DNA from: JBEEOW01 sp041191405
GTDB lineage: Bacteria; Bacteroidota; Bacteroidia; Cytophagales; UBA9547
NCBI GenBank assembly: GCA_041191405.1
Contig: JBEEOW010000018.1
Location: 19,965-83,964 of the forward strand
DNA length: 64,000 nt
Reading direction: 5' to 3'
The notes below the pieces were generated by a model. That model had not been told where the DNA came from, made no database searches, and worked only from the letters and a program-made list of their open reading frames with translations. Shown piece after piece: positions 51,752 through 60,696 of the stretch. Each line of letters begins with the position of its first letter. Position 1 is the stretch's first letter. The position numbers and the translations under genes are program-made.

Positions 51752-53728
51752 TTATTTATAGCTTCTTTGTGATGGTTTAACTTGTTCGTAAATTAATTTT
51801 TCTTTGTGTAATTCTTCTGGCTGATTTTCGCCTTTGAATTCCCACGCTGCAACGTAGTGATAGTTTTCATCATCACGTAATGCTTCTCCTTCTTCAGTTT
51901 GGTATTCTTCACGGAAGTGACCACCGCATGATTCATTACGATTCAATGCATCATCAACCATTAATTCTCCAAGCTCAATAAAGTCTGCAACTCTTGCTGC
52001 TCTTTCTAAGTTGTTGTTTAACTCTTCGTTTTCACCAGCAACTTTTACGTTTGACCAGAATTCTTTTTTCAATTCTTGAATCATTCCTTTTGCTTTTTTC
52101 AAACCAGCTTCATTACGTGCCATACCGCAGTATTCCCACATAATTTTACCTAATTCTCTATGGAATTCAGTAACTGTTTTGTTTCCTTTGATACTTAAGA
52201 ATTTGTTAATTTTTGCTTTAACTTCATCTTCAGTAGCTTTGAAAGCTGGGTGATTTTTGTCAACTGGTTTTGATGGAATACTTGCTAAGTAATCACCTAC
52301 AGTGTAAGGAATTACGAAGTAACCATCAGCTAAACCTTGCATTAATGCAGAAGCACCTAAACGGTTAGCTCCGTGGTCAGAGAAGTTACACTCTCCTAAT
52401 GCATATAAACCAGGGATAGTTGTTTGTAAGTTGTAATCAACCCAAAGACCACCCATAGTATAGTGAACAGCTGGATAGATACGCATTGGCTCTTCATAAG
52501 GATTTTCACCAGTGATTTGCGTGTACATATCGAATAAGTTACCGTATTTTTCTGCTACGATAGCTGTTCCTAATTTTTTAATATCTTCTTTTGAAGGATT
52601 TGATAAGCCTTTTTTCAATGCTTCAGCTTTACCATAACGCTCAATTGCTGAAGCATAGTCAAGGTAAACAGCCATTTTAGAAGCTCCTACACCATAACCA
52701 GCATCGCAACGCTCTTTCGCAGCACGAGAAGCAATATCACGAGGAACTAAGTTACCAAATGCAGGGTAACGACGCTCTAAGTAATAATCTCTTTCGTCTT
52801 CTGGAATATCAGCAGCTTTACGAGTATCGTTTGGTTTAGCTGGCACCCAAATTCTACCATCGTTACGTAATGACTCCGACATCAAAGTTAATTTTGATTG
52901 GTGGTCACCAGAAACTGGAATACAAGTAGGGTGAATTTGTGTGAAACATGGGTTAGCAAATAAAGCTCCTTTTTTGTGAGCTCTCCAAGCTGCAGTTACA
53001 TTTGAACCTTGTGCATTTGTAGATAAATAGAATACGTTTCCGTAACCACCTGTACATAATAACACTGCATGTGCTGCATGAGATTCAATTGCACCTGTAA
53101 TTAAGTTACGAGTAACGATACCTTTAGCAACTCCATCAACTGTAACTAAATCCAACATTTCGTGACGACGGTACATGGTAACTTTACCTAAACCAACTTG
53201 ACGAGATAATGCTGAATAAGCTCCTAAAAGTAATTGTTGTCCGGTTTGACCACGAGCATAAAAAGTACGTGATACTTGAGAACCACCGAATGAACGGTTA
53301 TCTAATAATCCACCGTATTCACGAGCAAAAGGAACTCCTTGTGCAACACATTGGTCAATAATTGAAACTGATACTTCAGCTAAACGGTGTACGTTTGACT
53401 CACGAGCACGGTAGTCACCACCTTTGATAGTATCATAAAACAAACGGTAAATTGAGTCACCATCGTTTTGGTAATTTTTTGCAGCATTGATACCACCTTG
53501 AGCAGCAATAGAGTGCGCTCTACGTGGAGAATCTTGAAAACAAAATGCTTTAACATTGTAACCTAACTCACCAAGTGAAGCAGCCGCCGAAGCACCCGCC
53601 AAACCAGTACCTACTACAATAATGTCGTATTTACGTTTGTTTGCAGGGTTAACAAGTTTTAAATTAAATTTATGGTTTTTCCATTTGTCAGATAAAGGAC
53701 CAACTGGAATTTTTGAATCTAGTATCAT
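51752..53728 (-). CDS. sdhA: Succinate dehydrogenase/fumarate reductase flavoprotein subunit
   Basis: SdhA oxidises succinate at a covalent FAD. The 658-residue protein has the dinucleotide fold IIVVGTGLAGASAAASLGE, the FAD-linking histidine segment RRAHSIAAQGGINAAKNYQN, the RTFYARGQTGQQLL region, the active-site HYTMGGLWVDYN, and LGECNFSDHGANRLGASALM. Codon use and length (about 640-660) fit the long Bacteroidota/epsilon type. It lies 30 bp downstream of sdhC and 2 bp upstream of sdhB. Confidence 0.97.
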   Translation of the reverse strand: MILDSKIPVGPLSDKWKNHKFNLKLVNPANKRKYDIIVVGTGLAGASAAASLGELGYNVKAFCFQDSPRRAHSIAAQGGINAAKNYQNDGDSIYRLFYDTIKGGDYRARESNVHRLAEVSVSIIDQCVAQGVPFAREYGGLLDNRSFGGSQVSRTFYARGQTGQQLLLGAYSALSRQVGLGKVTMYRRHEMLDLVTVDGVAKGIVTRNLITGAIESHAAHAVLLCTGGYGNVFYLSTNAQGSNVTAAWRAHKKGALFANPCFTQIHPTCIPVSGDHQSKLTLMSESLRNDGRIWVPAKPNDTRKAADIPEDERDYYLERRYPAFGNLVPRDIASRAAKERCDAGYGVGASKMAVYLDYASAIERYGKAEALKKGLSNPSKEDIKKLGTAIVAEKYGNLFDMYTQITGENPYEEPMRIYPAVHYTMGGLWVDYNLQTTIPGLYALGECNFSDHGANRLGASALMQGLADGYFVIPYTVGDYLASIPSKPVDKNHPAFKATEDEVKAKINKFLSIKGNKTVTEFHRELGKIMWEYCGMARNEAGLKKAKGMIQELKKEFWSNVKVAGENEELNNNLERAARVADFIELGELMVDDALNRNESCGGHFREEYQTEEGEALRDDENYHYVAAWEFKGENQPEELHKEKLIYEQVKPSQRSYK

Positions 53729-53758
53729 ATTCTATTTTTTCAATGTTTAAATTGAATA

Positions 53759-54439
53759 CTAATTTAGGAACATCCAAACAGGAATAACTGCAAATGCAGC
53801 TGGGATTGCATAAGCGAATACAGCTCCAAAAGTTTTGATAAATGGAGTGTATTTTGGGTGATTTAAACCTAAAGTTTGGAAACCACTTGCAAAACCATGA
53901 CTTAAGTGTAAAGCAATTGCGCCCATAGAAATAACATAAAGAACTACTAACCAAAGTTGTTCAAATGCTTCTTTCACTTCCATGTATAAATCTTTGTATT
54001 CTACACCGTCAATAATAGTTTTTGGGAAACCTGCTCCTGGATTGTGGTATTCCCACCAAAAATCAGCCATGTGACCAATAATGAATGCAAGAACTACCGT
54101 TCCTAAAATTCCCATTGATCTAGAAGTCCATGTACTTGAATTGTTGCTAGTGTGGTAAGCAACCGGACGAGCTTTCTTGTTTTGTGCACCTAACACAAAC
54201 AAACCATACACAGCATGTAAAATAATACTTGTGTACAATAAATATGATGTTGTTTTGATTAATGGGTTTGAAGTCATAAACTTCGCATAGAGGTTAAATG
54301 CCTCTCCATTATCATTTTTAAGTAACTGTAAGTTACCTACTAAGTGTACTACAAGGAAAGTACACAGGAACAATCCCGTGGCAGCTACAATTAGCTTTTT
54401 ACCAAGAGACGAGTTCAGTGATTTTGATAACCAGCTCAT
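53759..54439 (-). CDS. sdhC: Succinate dehydrogenase cytochrome b subunit (B-type, fused)
   Basis: The 226-residue membrane anchor has five predicted helices and several helix-embedded histidines (VVHLVGN, LHAVYG, IGHMADF, LHLSHGF), as in the di-heme B-type enzymes in which one protein replaces SdhC plus SdhD. It holds the hemes and quinone site of complex II in the cytoplasmic membrane. It heads the sdhCAB operon (spacings 30 and 2 bp). Upstream is a 239-bp divergent region shared with the T9SS type B gene. Confidence 0.95.
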   Translation of the reverse strand: MSWLSKSLNSSLGKKLIVAATGLFLCTFLVVHLVGNLQLLKNDNGEAFNLYAKFMTSNPLIKTTSYLLYTSIILHAVYGLFVLGAQNKKARPVAYHTSNNSSTWTSRSMGILGTVVLAFIIGHMADFWWEYHNPGAGFPKTIIDGVEYKDLYMEVKEAFEQLWLVVLYVISMGAIALHLSHGFASGFQTLGLNHPKYTPFIKTFGAVFAYAIPAAFAVIPVWMFLN

Positions 54440-54613
54440 TTTTTAAGTTTAGGTTAATTAAAGATTAAATGTTAATATTTTGACAAATGCCTCGCAAGTT
54501 AATGCTTACTTAAAATTAATACAATCTAAATCAAAGAGTTTTATGTTATTTAAAATCTGTCTAAATTAGTTTGCACAATTTTTTGCATATTTGCGTAGTT
54601 AATTTATGAAACA

Positions 54614-54648
54614 TTTGCTTTTATTTAACTAAAGGTGTTGTACTTTTG
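54614..54648 (+). promoter_or_regulatory. Probable promoter of the T9SS type B gene
   Basis: TTTG (54614-54617), 23 bases, then TACTTTTG (54641-54648) match TTTG/TAnnTTTG. The -7 box covers the TTG at 54646, so translation must begin further downstream. Confidence 0.5.
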
Positions 54649-54678
54649 TTATTGAATATCAACTTAAAAATTGAAAAA

Positions 54679-57324
54679 TTGAAAAAATATTTATTTACAA
54701 TATTAATAAGTATAGCATCTTTTTATATAGCAAGTGCTACACATATTAAAGCTGGTGATATTTCTGCTAAAAAAGATCCTAACAATGCTTTTTTGTACAC
54801 ATTTACACTTACTATATACTATGAAACTGCAAGAGTAACAGGTTCAGGGGCTGTACCAATTGATAATCAAACGATGGTTTTTAGCGATGGCACATCACAA
54901 AGTGCTAATCTTTCAGGAAATTTAGTGGATGTAGGAAATGGTACTAGTAAAGGCACATTTATATTTGTACACACTTTTCCTGCCGTTGGTGTTTACTCTG
55001 TTGGATATAAAGAAGCAAACAGAATTGCTGATATTAAAAATATGTCAGAATCAGTTAACACTACTTTTTATATTGATGCTCAAATAATAATATCGCCTTT
55101 TGTTCCAAACAATACACCTGTATTAATTACTTCACCTATTGACATCGCTTATACTGGGAAAATTTTCAAACATAACCCAGGTGCTTATGACCCTGATGGT
55201 GATAGTTTAAGTTTTGAATTAATTCCTCCAAAAAAATCAAACAATATTGACGTTGATGGATATTTGAGTCCAGCTGATCCAATATTTGGAGGAAAAGCTA
55301 ATAATGGAGGTGCTCCCTATATTAGTATCAATCCATATACTGGAGAAGTAACATGGGACACTCCAGGAACCCAAGGAATATACAATATTGCAATAAAAGT
55401 TACTGAATGGCGTAAAGGACAAAGACTTGGCTACGTTGTTCGTGACATGCAAATTACAGTTAAAGATGGGAAAAATAATCCACCTAAAATCACAGCATTA
55501 AGAGACACTTGTGTTGAAGCTGGCACTTCACTGATAAAAAACTTAACAACCACCGATCCTGACAAAAACGATGTAATAGTTACAAGTATCGGAGAAGGGT
55601 TTATCAACTTACAAAATTCATTACAATGGGCAAGTTATACTCCTCAAAATAGACGACCAACCCCATTAATAGGCACAATAACTTTGAATACTAATTGTAA
55701 TTTAATTAGAAATCAACCATACCTATTTACATTTAAGGCAGAAGATCAACCTCCTATATTTGATAAACTAACGGATTTTTACACATGGAATGTAAAAGTT
55801 ATTGCTCCAAAAGTAAAAAACTTTACTGTTTCAGTTCAGAATAACAATGAAGCTAAACTTACTTGGGATTTATATAATTTTAACGAATGTTCTAATAGAA
55901 ATAGTAACAATATTAAAATTCAAATAATTAGATCTAGATGTGATAGTATTATATTTGATGGTACTTGCCCTGAAATAAGCTTACCAAATGCTGAATTATT
56001 AACCACATTAAACGTAAATGAAACAAGTTATATTGATAAAAACTTAGTTCAAAGTACAACATATTACTATACAATTAGGGTAATTTTCAATGATTTACAA
56101 GGTGGCTTAAGCAATTGGCACCAAGTAAAAAAAATCACCCCACTAAAAAGTGCAGCTTTAATTAAAAGTATAACAAGTTTAGATAATCAAATTGAAATAA
56201 TCTGGAAATCACCACTTGACACAAGTATTTACCAAGGAAAAAATTACGATATTACATTAAACTATAAATCTAAGGAATCATTAAATTTTAAATCAAAAAC
56301 AATAAATACGAACAACTTAACTGGTGGTAATTTTATTATTGATGTAAATCCTAATGATAGCATATACTTTGTAAATATTACTATTGCTGACCAATTCGGT
56401 AAATCATACACAAGCAATACTTTATCAAGTGTTAAACTTAATACGATTGCTAAAAAATCAGAACTTGAATTAACATGGGAACAACACCAGAACATAACTA
56501 GTACTGAATACCAAATATTTAACCCGAAAAACAATACACTAATCACAAAACTATCCGTTAGCAACGATACAGTTCAAAAATTCTCAATTAATAACCTACC
56601 AAATTGTGATTCAAGTTGCGCAGTTGTAAAAGCTATAGCCTATTATTGTTCTGGTGAAAATAATGATACTGTTGTATTTACATCAAATAAAAGTTGCCAA
56701 CTAATTAGAGCCGGCACTACGCCAATTTTAAATTTAAATATTATTCCAACAATATGTGCTAACTATAGTTGCGATAAACCGTTTCCTTTTGCACCATATT
56801 CAAATACAGTATTTTGGAATAAGCCTAAGGTACCTTTATGCGATTATCCAAATTCATTTAATGTTTATTACTCTGAAACAGATAATTATAACTGGAAACT
56901 TATCGGAAACACGATTGATACCAATTGGATACACAGTGGATTAAGTAATTTTGCAGGTTGTTATATGGTAAAATCTACCAACTCATTTGGAGATGAAGGT
57001 CAAATGAGTAATGTTGTTTGTCAGGATATTTGTCCATGTTATGAATTACCCAACATTATTTCACCAAATGGCGATGACAAAAACGAACTATTTGTTCCAC
57101 TACCTGAACCAAGATTTGTGGAATCAGTAAAATTCAAAGTGTATAATCGTTGGGGGCAAGTAGTTTATGAACTTGAAGACAACAATCAAATTCTAATTAA
57201 ATGGGATGCAAAAGGAATAAGCGATGGGGTATATTTTTACCAAGCTGATGTAACATTTTCGAGAAGAGCTAAAAATGCAGATAGATATAAAACATTAAAA
57301 GGGTGGGTACAAGTAGTAAGATAG
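54679..57324 (+). CDS. Large secreted protein with T9SS type B (gliding-motility-associated) C-terminal domain
   Basis: No ATG precedes the signal peptide. The TTG at 54679 gives (M)KKYLFTILISIASFYIASA before THIKAGD and lies beyond the promoter -7 box, so it is preferred over the TTG at 54646. About residues 20-270 contain two beta-sandwich domains with a cadherin-like DPDGDSLSFELIPP. About 380-780 are Fn3-like domains with several cysteine pairs. The final 90 residues, NIISPNGDDKNELFVPLPEP to the terminal Arg, with KVYNRWGQVVYE and WDAKGISDGVYFYQ, are the type B sorting domain used by SprB-like adhesins. It is probably displayed on the cell surface. A histidine kinase gene follows after 7 bp. 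881 aa. Confidence 0.85.
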   Translation: MKKYLFTILISIASFYIASATHIKAGDISAKKDPNNAFLYTFTLTIYYETARVTGSGAVPIDNQTMVFSDGTSQSANLSGNLVDVGNGTSKGTFIFVHTFPAVGVYSVGYKEANRIADIKNMSESVNTTFYIDAQIIISPFVPNNTPVLITSPIDIAYTGKIFKHNPGAYDPDGDSLSFELIPPKKSNNIDVDGYLSPADPIFGGKANNGGAPYISINPYTGEVTWDTPGTQGIYNIAIKVTEWRKGQRLGYVVRDMQITVKDGKNNPPKITALRDTCVEAGTSLIKNLTTTDPDKNDVIVTSIGEGFINLQNSLQWASYTPQNRRPTPLIGTITLNTNCNLIRNQPYLFTFKAEDQPPIFDKLTDFYTWNVKVIAPKVKNFTVSVQNNNEAKLTWDLYNFNECSNRNSNNIKIQIIRSRCDSIIFDGTCPEISLPNAELLTTLNVNETSYIDKNLVQSTTYYYTIRVIFNDLQGGLSNWHQVKKITPLKSAALIKSITSLDNQIEIIWKSPLDTSIYQGKNYDITLNYKSKESLNFKSKTINTNNLTGGNFIIDVNPNDSIYFVNITIADQFGKSYTSNTLSSVKLNTIAKKSELELTWEQHQNITSTEYQIFNPKNNTLITKLSVSNDTVQKFSINNLPNCDSSCAVVKAIAYYCSGENNDTVVFTSNKSCQLIRAGTTPILNLNIIPTICANYSCDKPFPFAPYSNTVFWNKPKVPLCDYPNSFNVYYSETDNYNWKLIGNTIDTNWIHSGLSNFAGCYMVKSTNSFGDEGQMSNVVCQDICPCYELPNIISPNGDDKNELFVPLPEPRFVESVKFKVYNRWGQVVYELEDNNQILIKWDAKGISDGVYFYQADVTFSRRAKNADRYKTLKGWVQVVR

Positions 57325-57331
57325 TGTGTAA

Positions 57332-58702
57332 ATGAAAATTAAAAACAAACTAACCTACTTGTTTTCAATGACAGTGGGTTCACTATTACTGATTTTTACA
57401 GTTATTATTTATTATCTATATTCTCAATATAGAGCCAATGAATTTAAAGAAAGATTAGATTTAAGGGTGATTACCTTACAAAAAATGTATTTTGAGGATA
57501 AAAACAATTCTTTTGACCCTCAAAGTATTAATGAAACCCATTTAACTCATGAATTTGGAGTCATATATAAAAATTATAAAATAGTATATATTTGGGGAGA
57601 GGACAAAAAGGACATTTCAAAAAGTATATTATTTAAAATAAAAAAATACAAAAAATATAGCTTCGAATTTAACAACATAGAATATATTGGTGAATACATC
57701 ATACATGCTAATAATGAATATATATTTATTGTAGGAGCCTATGATAAATATGGTTTTTCTAAACTAGAAAACCTTGAAATGATACTTATAAGTGCATGGT
57801 TTATTTTTGTAGTAATAGTATTTGGTATAGGAAGGCTTTTTGCAGAAAAAGCCCTTAGACCTATAGAAGATGTTATAACTCAAGTAGATAATATCAACAT
57901 TAACAATCTAAATTCAAGAGTAACACTTGAAGATGGTGCAGAAAATGACGAAATTCATCGTTTAGCATCTACCTTTAATCTCATGCTTGATAGAATTGAA
58001 TTTTCATTTGAAATGCAAAAAAACTTTGTTTCAAATGCATCTCACGAATTAAGAACTCCTCTAACTTCAGTAATGGGTGAATTAGAAGTAGGACTGTTAA
58101 AACAAAGAAATTCAGACGAATATGAACAAATATTGAATTCAACATTTAGTGATTTAAAAAGGTTAAATGATTTACTAAACAACTTACTCCAATTAGCCCA
58201 AACTGATTTAGAAAGTAATAATATAAAATTTAAAAATGTAAGAATAGACGAAATTGTTCTAAATGCCATTGATTTATGCAAGAAAAAGTACCCAACTGCT
58301 AATATAAAATTTGGTTTTGAAAATATACCAGATGATGATGAAGCTTTTGTAATTACGGCAAACGAACAATTATTATTAACAGCTATTTTAAATGTAATTG
58401 ACAATTCTTGCAAATATGCAAATGGAGAAGAAGTAATAATTCTTATTAATTTTACTGATGTTTGGACTATCATCAAAATAATTGATAAAGGAATTGGTAT
58501 TCCTGAAGAACAAATAACCAAAGTTACTGAAGCATTTTATAGAGCAAGTAACACCCAAAGTATAGCTGGGCATGGAATTGGACTTTCTCTTTCTAACAAA
58601 ATCATGAAACTTCATAAAGGCTCATTACAGATTTATTCGAACATAAACCACGGCACGAGAGTACTTTTAGCTATTCCAATTAAAATGCAAAAGAAAATTT
58701 AA
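57332..58702 (+). CDS. Sensor histidine kinase without an adjacent response regulator
   Basis: The 456-residue membrane kinase has helices at about 10-30 and 148-168 enclosing a 115-residue extracytoplasmic sensor, then a HAMP linker (about 170-225). The HisKA dimer helix is NFVSNASHELRTPLTSVMG (phosphorylated His238), and the HATPase domain has the N-box NVIDNSCKYAN, the G1 box DKGIGIPEEQ and the G2 box GHGIGLSLSN. It matches CusS/ArlS-like kinases. The gene is only 7 bp after the T9SS type B gene, so co-transcribed, yet no response regulator gene lies nearby in the window. The partner must be elsewhere. Confidence 0.93.
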   Translation: MKIKNKLTYLFSMTVGSLLLIFTVIIYYLYSQYRANEFKERLDLRVITLQKMYFEDKNNSFDPQSINETHLTHEFGVIYKNYKIVYIWGEDKKDISKSILFKIKKYKKYSFEFNNIEYIGEYIIHANNEYIFIVGAYDKYGFSKLENLEMILISAWFIFVVIVFGIGRLFAEKALRPIEDVITQVDNININNLNSRVTLEDGAENDEIHRLASTFNLMLDRIEFSFEMQKNFVSNASHELRTPLTSVMGELEVGLLKQRNSDEYEQILNSTFSDLKRLNDLLNNLLQLAQTDLESNNIKFKNVRIDEIVLNAIDLCKKKYPTANIKFGFENIPDDDEAFVITANEQLLLTAILNVIDNSCKYANGEEVIILINFTDVWTIIKIIDKGIGIPEEQITKVTEAFYRASNTQSIAGHGIGLSLSNKIMKLHKGSLQIYSNINHGTRVLLAIPIKMQKKI

Positions 58703-58831
58703 AATAGATTTAAAACATGAAAATATTAAAAATAACATAGTTATTATTTGAATAATTACATTTTAATTTAAAAATTATAATTTTTTCATCATATTTTAAA
58801 TGTTTAATGTAAATTTTAACATAAAATAAAT

Positions 58832-58839
58832 TAACTTTG
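58832..58839 (+). promoter_or_regulatory. Possible -7 box for glmM
   Basis: TAACTTTG matches TAnnTTTG 28 bp ahead of the TTG start at 58868. No TTG is found at the -33 distance, so this is tentative. Confidence 0.4.
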
Positions 58840-58867
58840 ATGTTAAAGAATTTGAACAATTATAGCC

Positions 58868-60262
58868 TTGTCGTTAATTAAATCAATATCAGGAATAAGA
58901 GGTACCATAGGTGGAAAAGTGGGTGAATCACTAACACCATTAGATATAGTAAAATATACTACAGCTTTCGGTACTTGGATTAAAAAAGGAAATAGTTCTG
59001 CAACAATAGTAATTGGTAGAGATGCCCGTACTACTGGAGAGGTTATTTCAAACATTGTTTCGAGTACTTTGCGTAGCATTGGTATTCATGTAATAGATTT
59101 AGGATTATCTACAACACCAACGGTTGAAGTAGCAGTTACAACTGAAAAAGCAAACGGTGGTATTGTTATTACAGCAAGTCATAATCCTCAACAATGGAAT
59201 GCGCTTAAACTTTTAAATGAAAAAGGTGAGTTTATTAATGAAGCTGACGGAGCTGATGTGCTTGCTTTAGCTGATAATGATAATTACACTTTTTCGGAAT
59301 ATAAAGCATTCGGAACTTACCGTCAAGACAACGATTATATTGAAAAACATATCCAAATGGTATTAGCACTACCATTGGTTGATATTGAAGCAATTCGTAA
59401 TCGTAATTTTAGAGTATGTGTTGATGCTGTTAACTCAACAGGAGGTATAGCAATTCCCGAATTGTTAGAAGCTCTTGGAGTACAGCATGTTACAAAACTT
59501 AACTGCGAACCAAACGGACAATTTGCACATAATCCAGAACCACTTCCAGAGCATTTAACTCAAATATCAAACGAAATCAAAAATGGCAGATACGATTTAG
59601 GAATTGTAGTTGACCCAGATGTTGATAGACTTTGCTTTGTTTGTGAAGATGGAACTATGTTTGGTGAAGAATATACACTTGTAACTGTAGCTGATTATGT
59701 GTTGAAAAACACACCAGGAAATACTGTTTCAAACCTTTCTTCAACAAGAGCATTAAGAGATATTACCGAAAAATCAGGAAATAAATATGTAGCGTCGGCA
59801 GTTGGAGAAGTAAATGTGGTGGAGGCTATGAAAGCCAACAACGCAATTATTGGTGGCGAAGGTAATGGTGGTATAATTTACCCAGAATTGCACTACGGAC
59901 GTGATGCTTTAGTTGGAGTTGCATTGTTTTTGAGCCACTTGGCTAAATTTGGCAAATCGATAAGTATGCTTAAAAGCACTTACCCTGTTTATCAAATGTC
60001 GAAAAACAAAGTAGAGCTTACACCAGAAACTGATATGGACAAAATTTTTGCATCTATCAAATCAAAATATGCAAAACAACCAATCAATGAAGTAGATGGC
60101 TTAAAAATTGAATTTGATAACCAATGGGTACATTTGAGAAAATCAAACACTGAACCTATTATCAGAATCTATTCTGAATCAGAATCTAAATCAACAGCCG
60201 AAAATATAGCAAACAAAATAATTTCTGACATCAAAGAAATTATTTCTGCAAAAGCTGAATAA
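58868..60262 (+). CDS. glmM: Phosphoglucosamine mutase
   Basis: GlmM interconverts GlcN-6-P and GlcN-1-P for UDP-GlcNAc and peptidoglycan synthesis. The 464-residue protein has the SGIRGTIGG start, the phosphoserine loop ITASHNPQQWN (Ser104), the metal site VVDPDVDRLCFV (D-x-D-x-D-R), the sugar-binding GGEGNGGI and the C-terminal phosphate loop RKSNTEPIIRIY. The start is a TTG (SLIKSISGIRG), since no ATG lies ahead of the conserved N-terminus. The gene is followed by a terminator and by two copies of the same terminator flanking a repeat. Confidence 0.93.
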   Translation: MSLIKSISGIRGTIGGKVGESLTPLDIVKYTTAFGTWIKKGNSSATIVIGRDARTTGEVISNIVSSTLRSIGIHVIDLGLSTTPTVEVAVTTEKANGGIVITASHNPQQWNALKLLNEKGEFINEADGADVLALADNDNYTFSEYKAFGTYRQDNDYIEKHIQMVLALPLVDIEAIRNRNFRVCVDAVNSTGGIAIPELLEALGVQHVTKLNCEPNGQFAHNPEPLPEHLTQISNEIKNGRYDLGIVVDPDVDRLCFVCEDGTMFGEEYTLVTVADYVLKNTPGNTVSNLSSTRALRDITEKSGNKYVASAVGEVNVVEAMKANNAIIGGEGNGGIIYPELHYGRDALVGVALFLSHLAKFGKSISMLKSTYPVYQMSKNKVELTPETDMDKIFASIKSKYAKQPINEVDGLKIEFDNQWVHLRKSNTEPIIRIYSESESKSTAENIANKIISDIKEIISAKAE

Positions 60263-60299
60263 GATTGAAGATTGAAGACTTAAGATTAAAGATAAATAG

Positions 60300-60336
60300 C
60301 CTCAATTGTTGAAAAGCAGTTGAGGTTATTTTTTTG
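60300..60336 (+). terminator. Terminator after glmM, first copy
   Basis: The stem CCTCAATTG / CAGTTGAGG (60300-60308, 60317-60325; one G-T wobble) with an 8-nt loop is followed by TTATTTTTTTG. A near-identical copy lies at 60575-60609. Confidence 0.82.
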
Positions 60337-60377
60337 AAATGGTTTTAAAGAATTTTGGATATCAATATTTAGAAATT

Positions 60378-60504
60378 AGCGAAAAATAGCATTTACTCAG
60401 GTTTCGACTACGCTCAACCACCGTAAATGCTATTTTTCGAGTAACCAATAACTCAGAAACGGACACTGAGCGTAGCTGAAGTGTGAGTTTTCGTTGGACT
60501 ATCA
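60378..60504 (-). repeat. Dispersed intergenic repeat, copy B (~125 bp)
   Basis: This is the inverted copy of 36895-37020 (roughly 80-85% identity by eye). It also contains a perfect 17-bp inverted repeat CGAAAAATAGCATTTAC / GTAAATGCTATTTTTCG (60380-60396, 60423-60439) enclosing TTTCGACTACGCTCAACC. It has no coding capacity and resembles a MITE/REP-type element. Confidence 0.78.
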
Positions 60505-60574
60505 ATAACTACAGTCAACGAAGGAAACCAAGAAAATTAAATCTTAAGACCAAACAACATAAACATTCCTCCAA

Positions 60575-60609
60575 CCTCAATTGTTAAAAAAGCAGTTGAG
60601 GTTTTTTTT
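60575..60609 (+). terminator. Terminator, second copy
   Basis: The same stem as at 60300 (CCTCAATTG / CAGTTGAGG, 60575-60583 and 60593-60601) with a 9-nt loop and eight T. It lies 88-122 bp upstream of the heme lyase ATG, with no gene between the two terminators. Confidence 0.82.
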
Positions 60610-60696
60610 GAAAAATATTTTTCAATTAAATCAATAATAAGTGCCATTTTCAATGATTTACAATTAATTTTGCTAGGTTATATAATATTGATTCAA

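Larger units (their letters stand above)
60263..60696 (+). other. 434-bp spacer: AAGACTTAAGA words, duplicated terminator, dispersed repeat
   Basis: The spacer between glmM and the heme lyase gene contains, in order: AAGATTGAAGATTGAAGACT-like words (60263-60295), the first terminator copy, repeat copy B (60378-60504), and the second terminator copy (60575-60609). It has no open reading frame of note and no tRNA. A promoter for the heme lyase gene was not recognised. Confidence 0.7.

Noticed and set aside
60670..60696. TTG start for the heme lyase at 60670
   Set aside because: The ATG at 60697 matches the family's typical N-terminus; the extra nine residues have no support.
60263..60696. tRNA or small RNA gene in the glmM spacer
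   Set aside because: The structured parts are two terminators and a dispersed repeat; no cloverleaf or conserved T-loop sequence was found.
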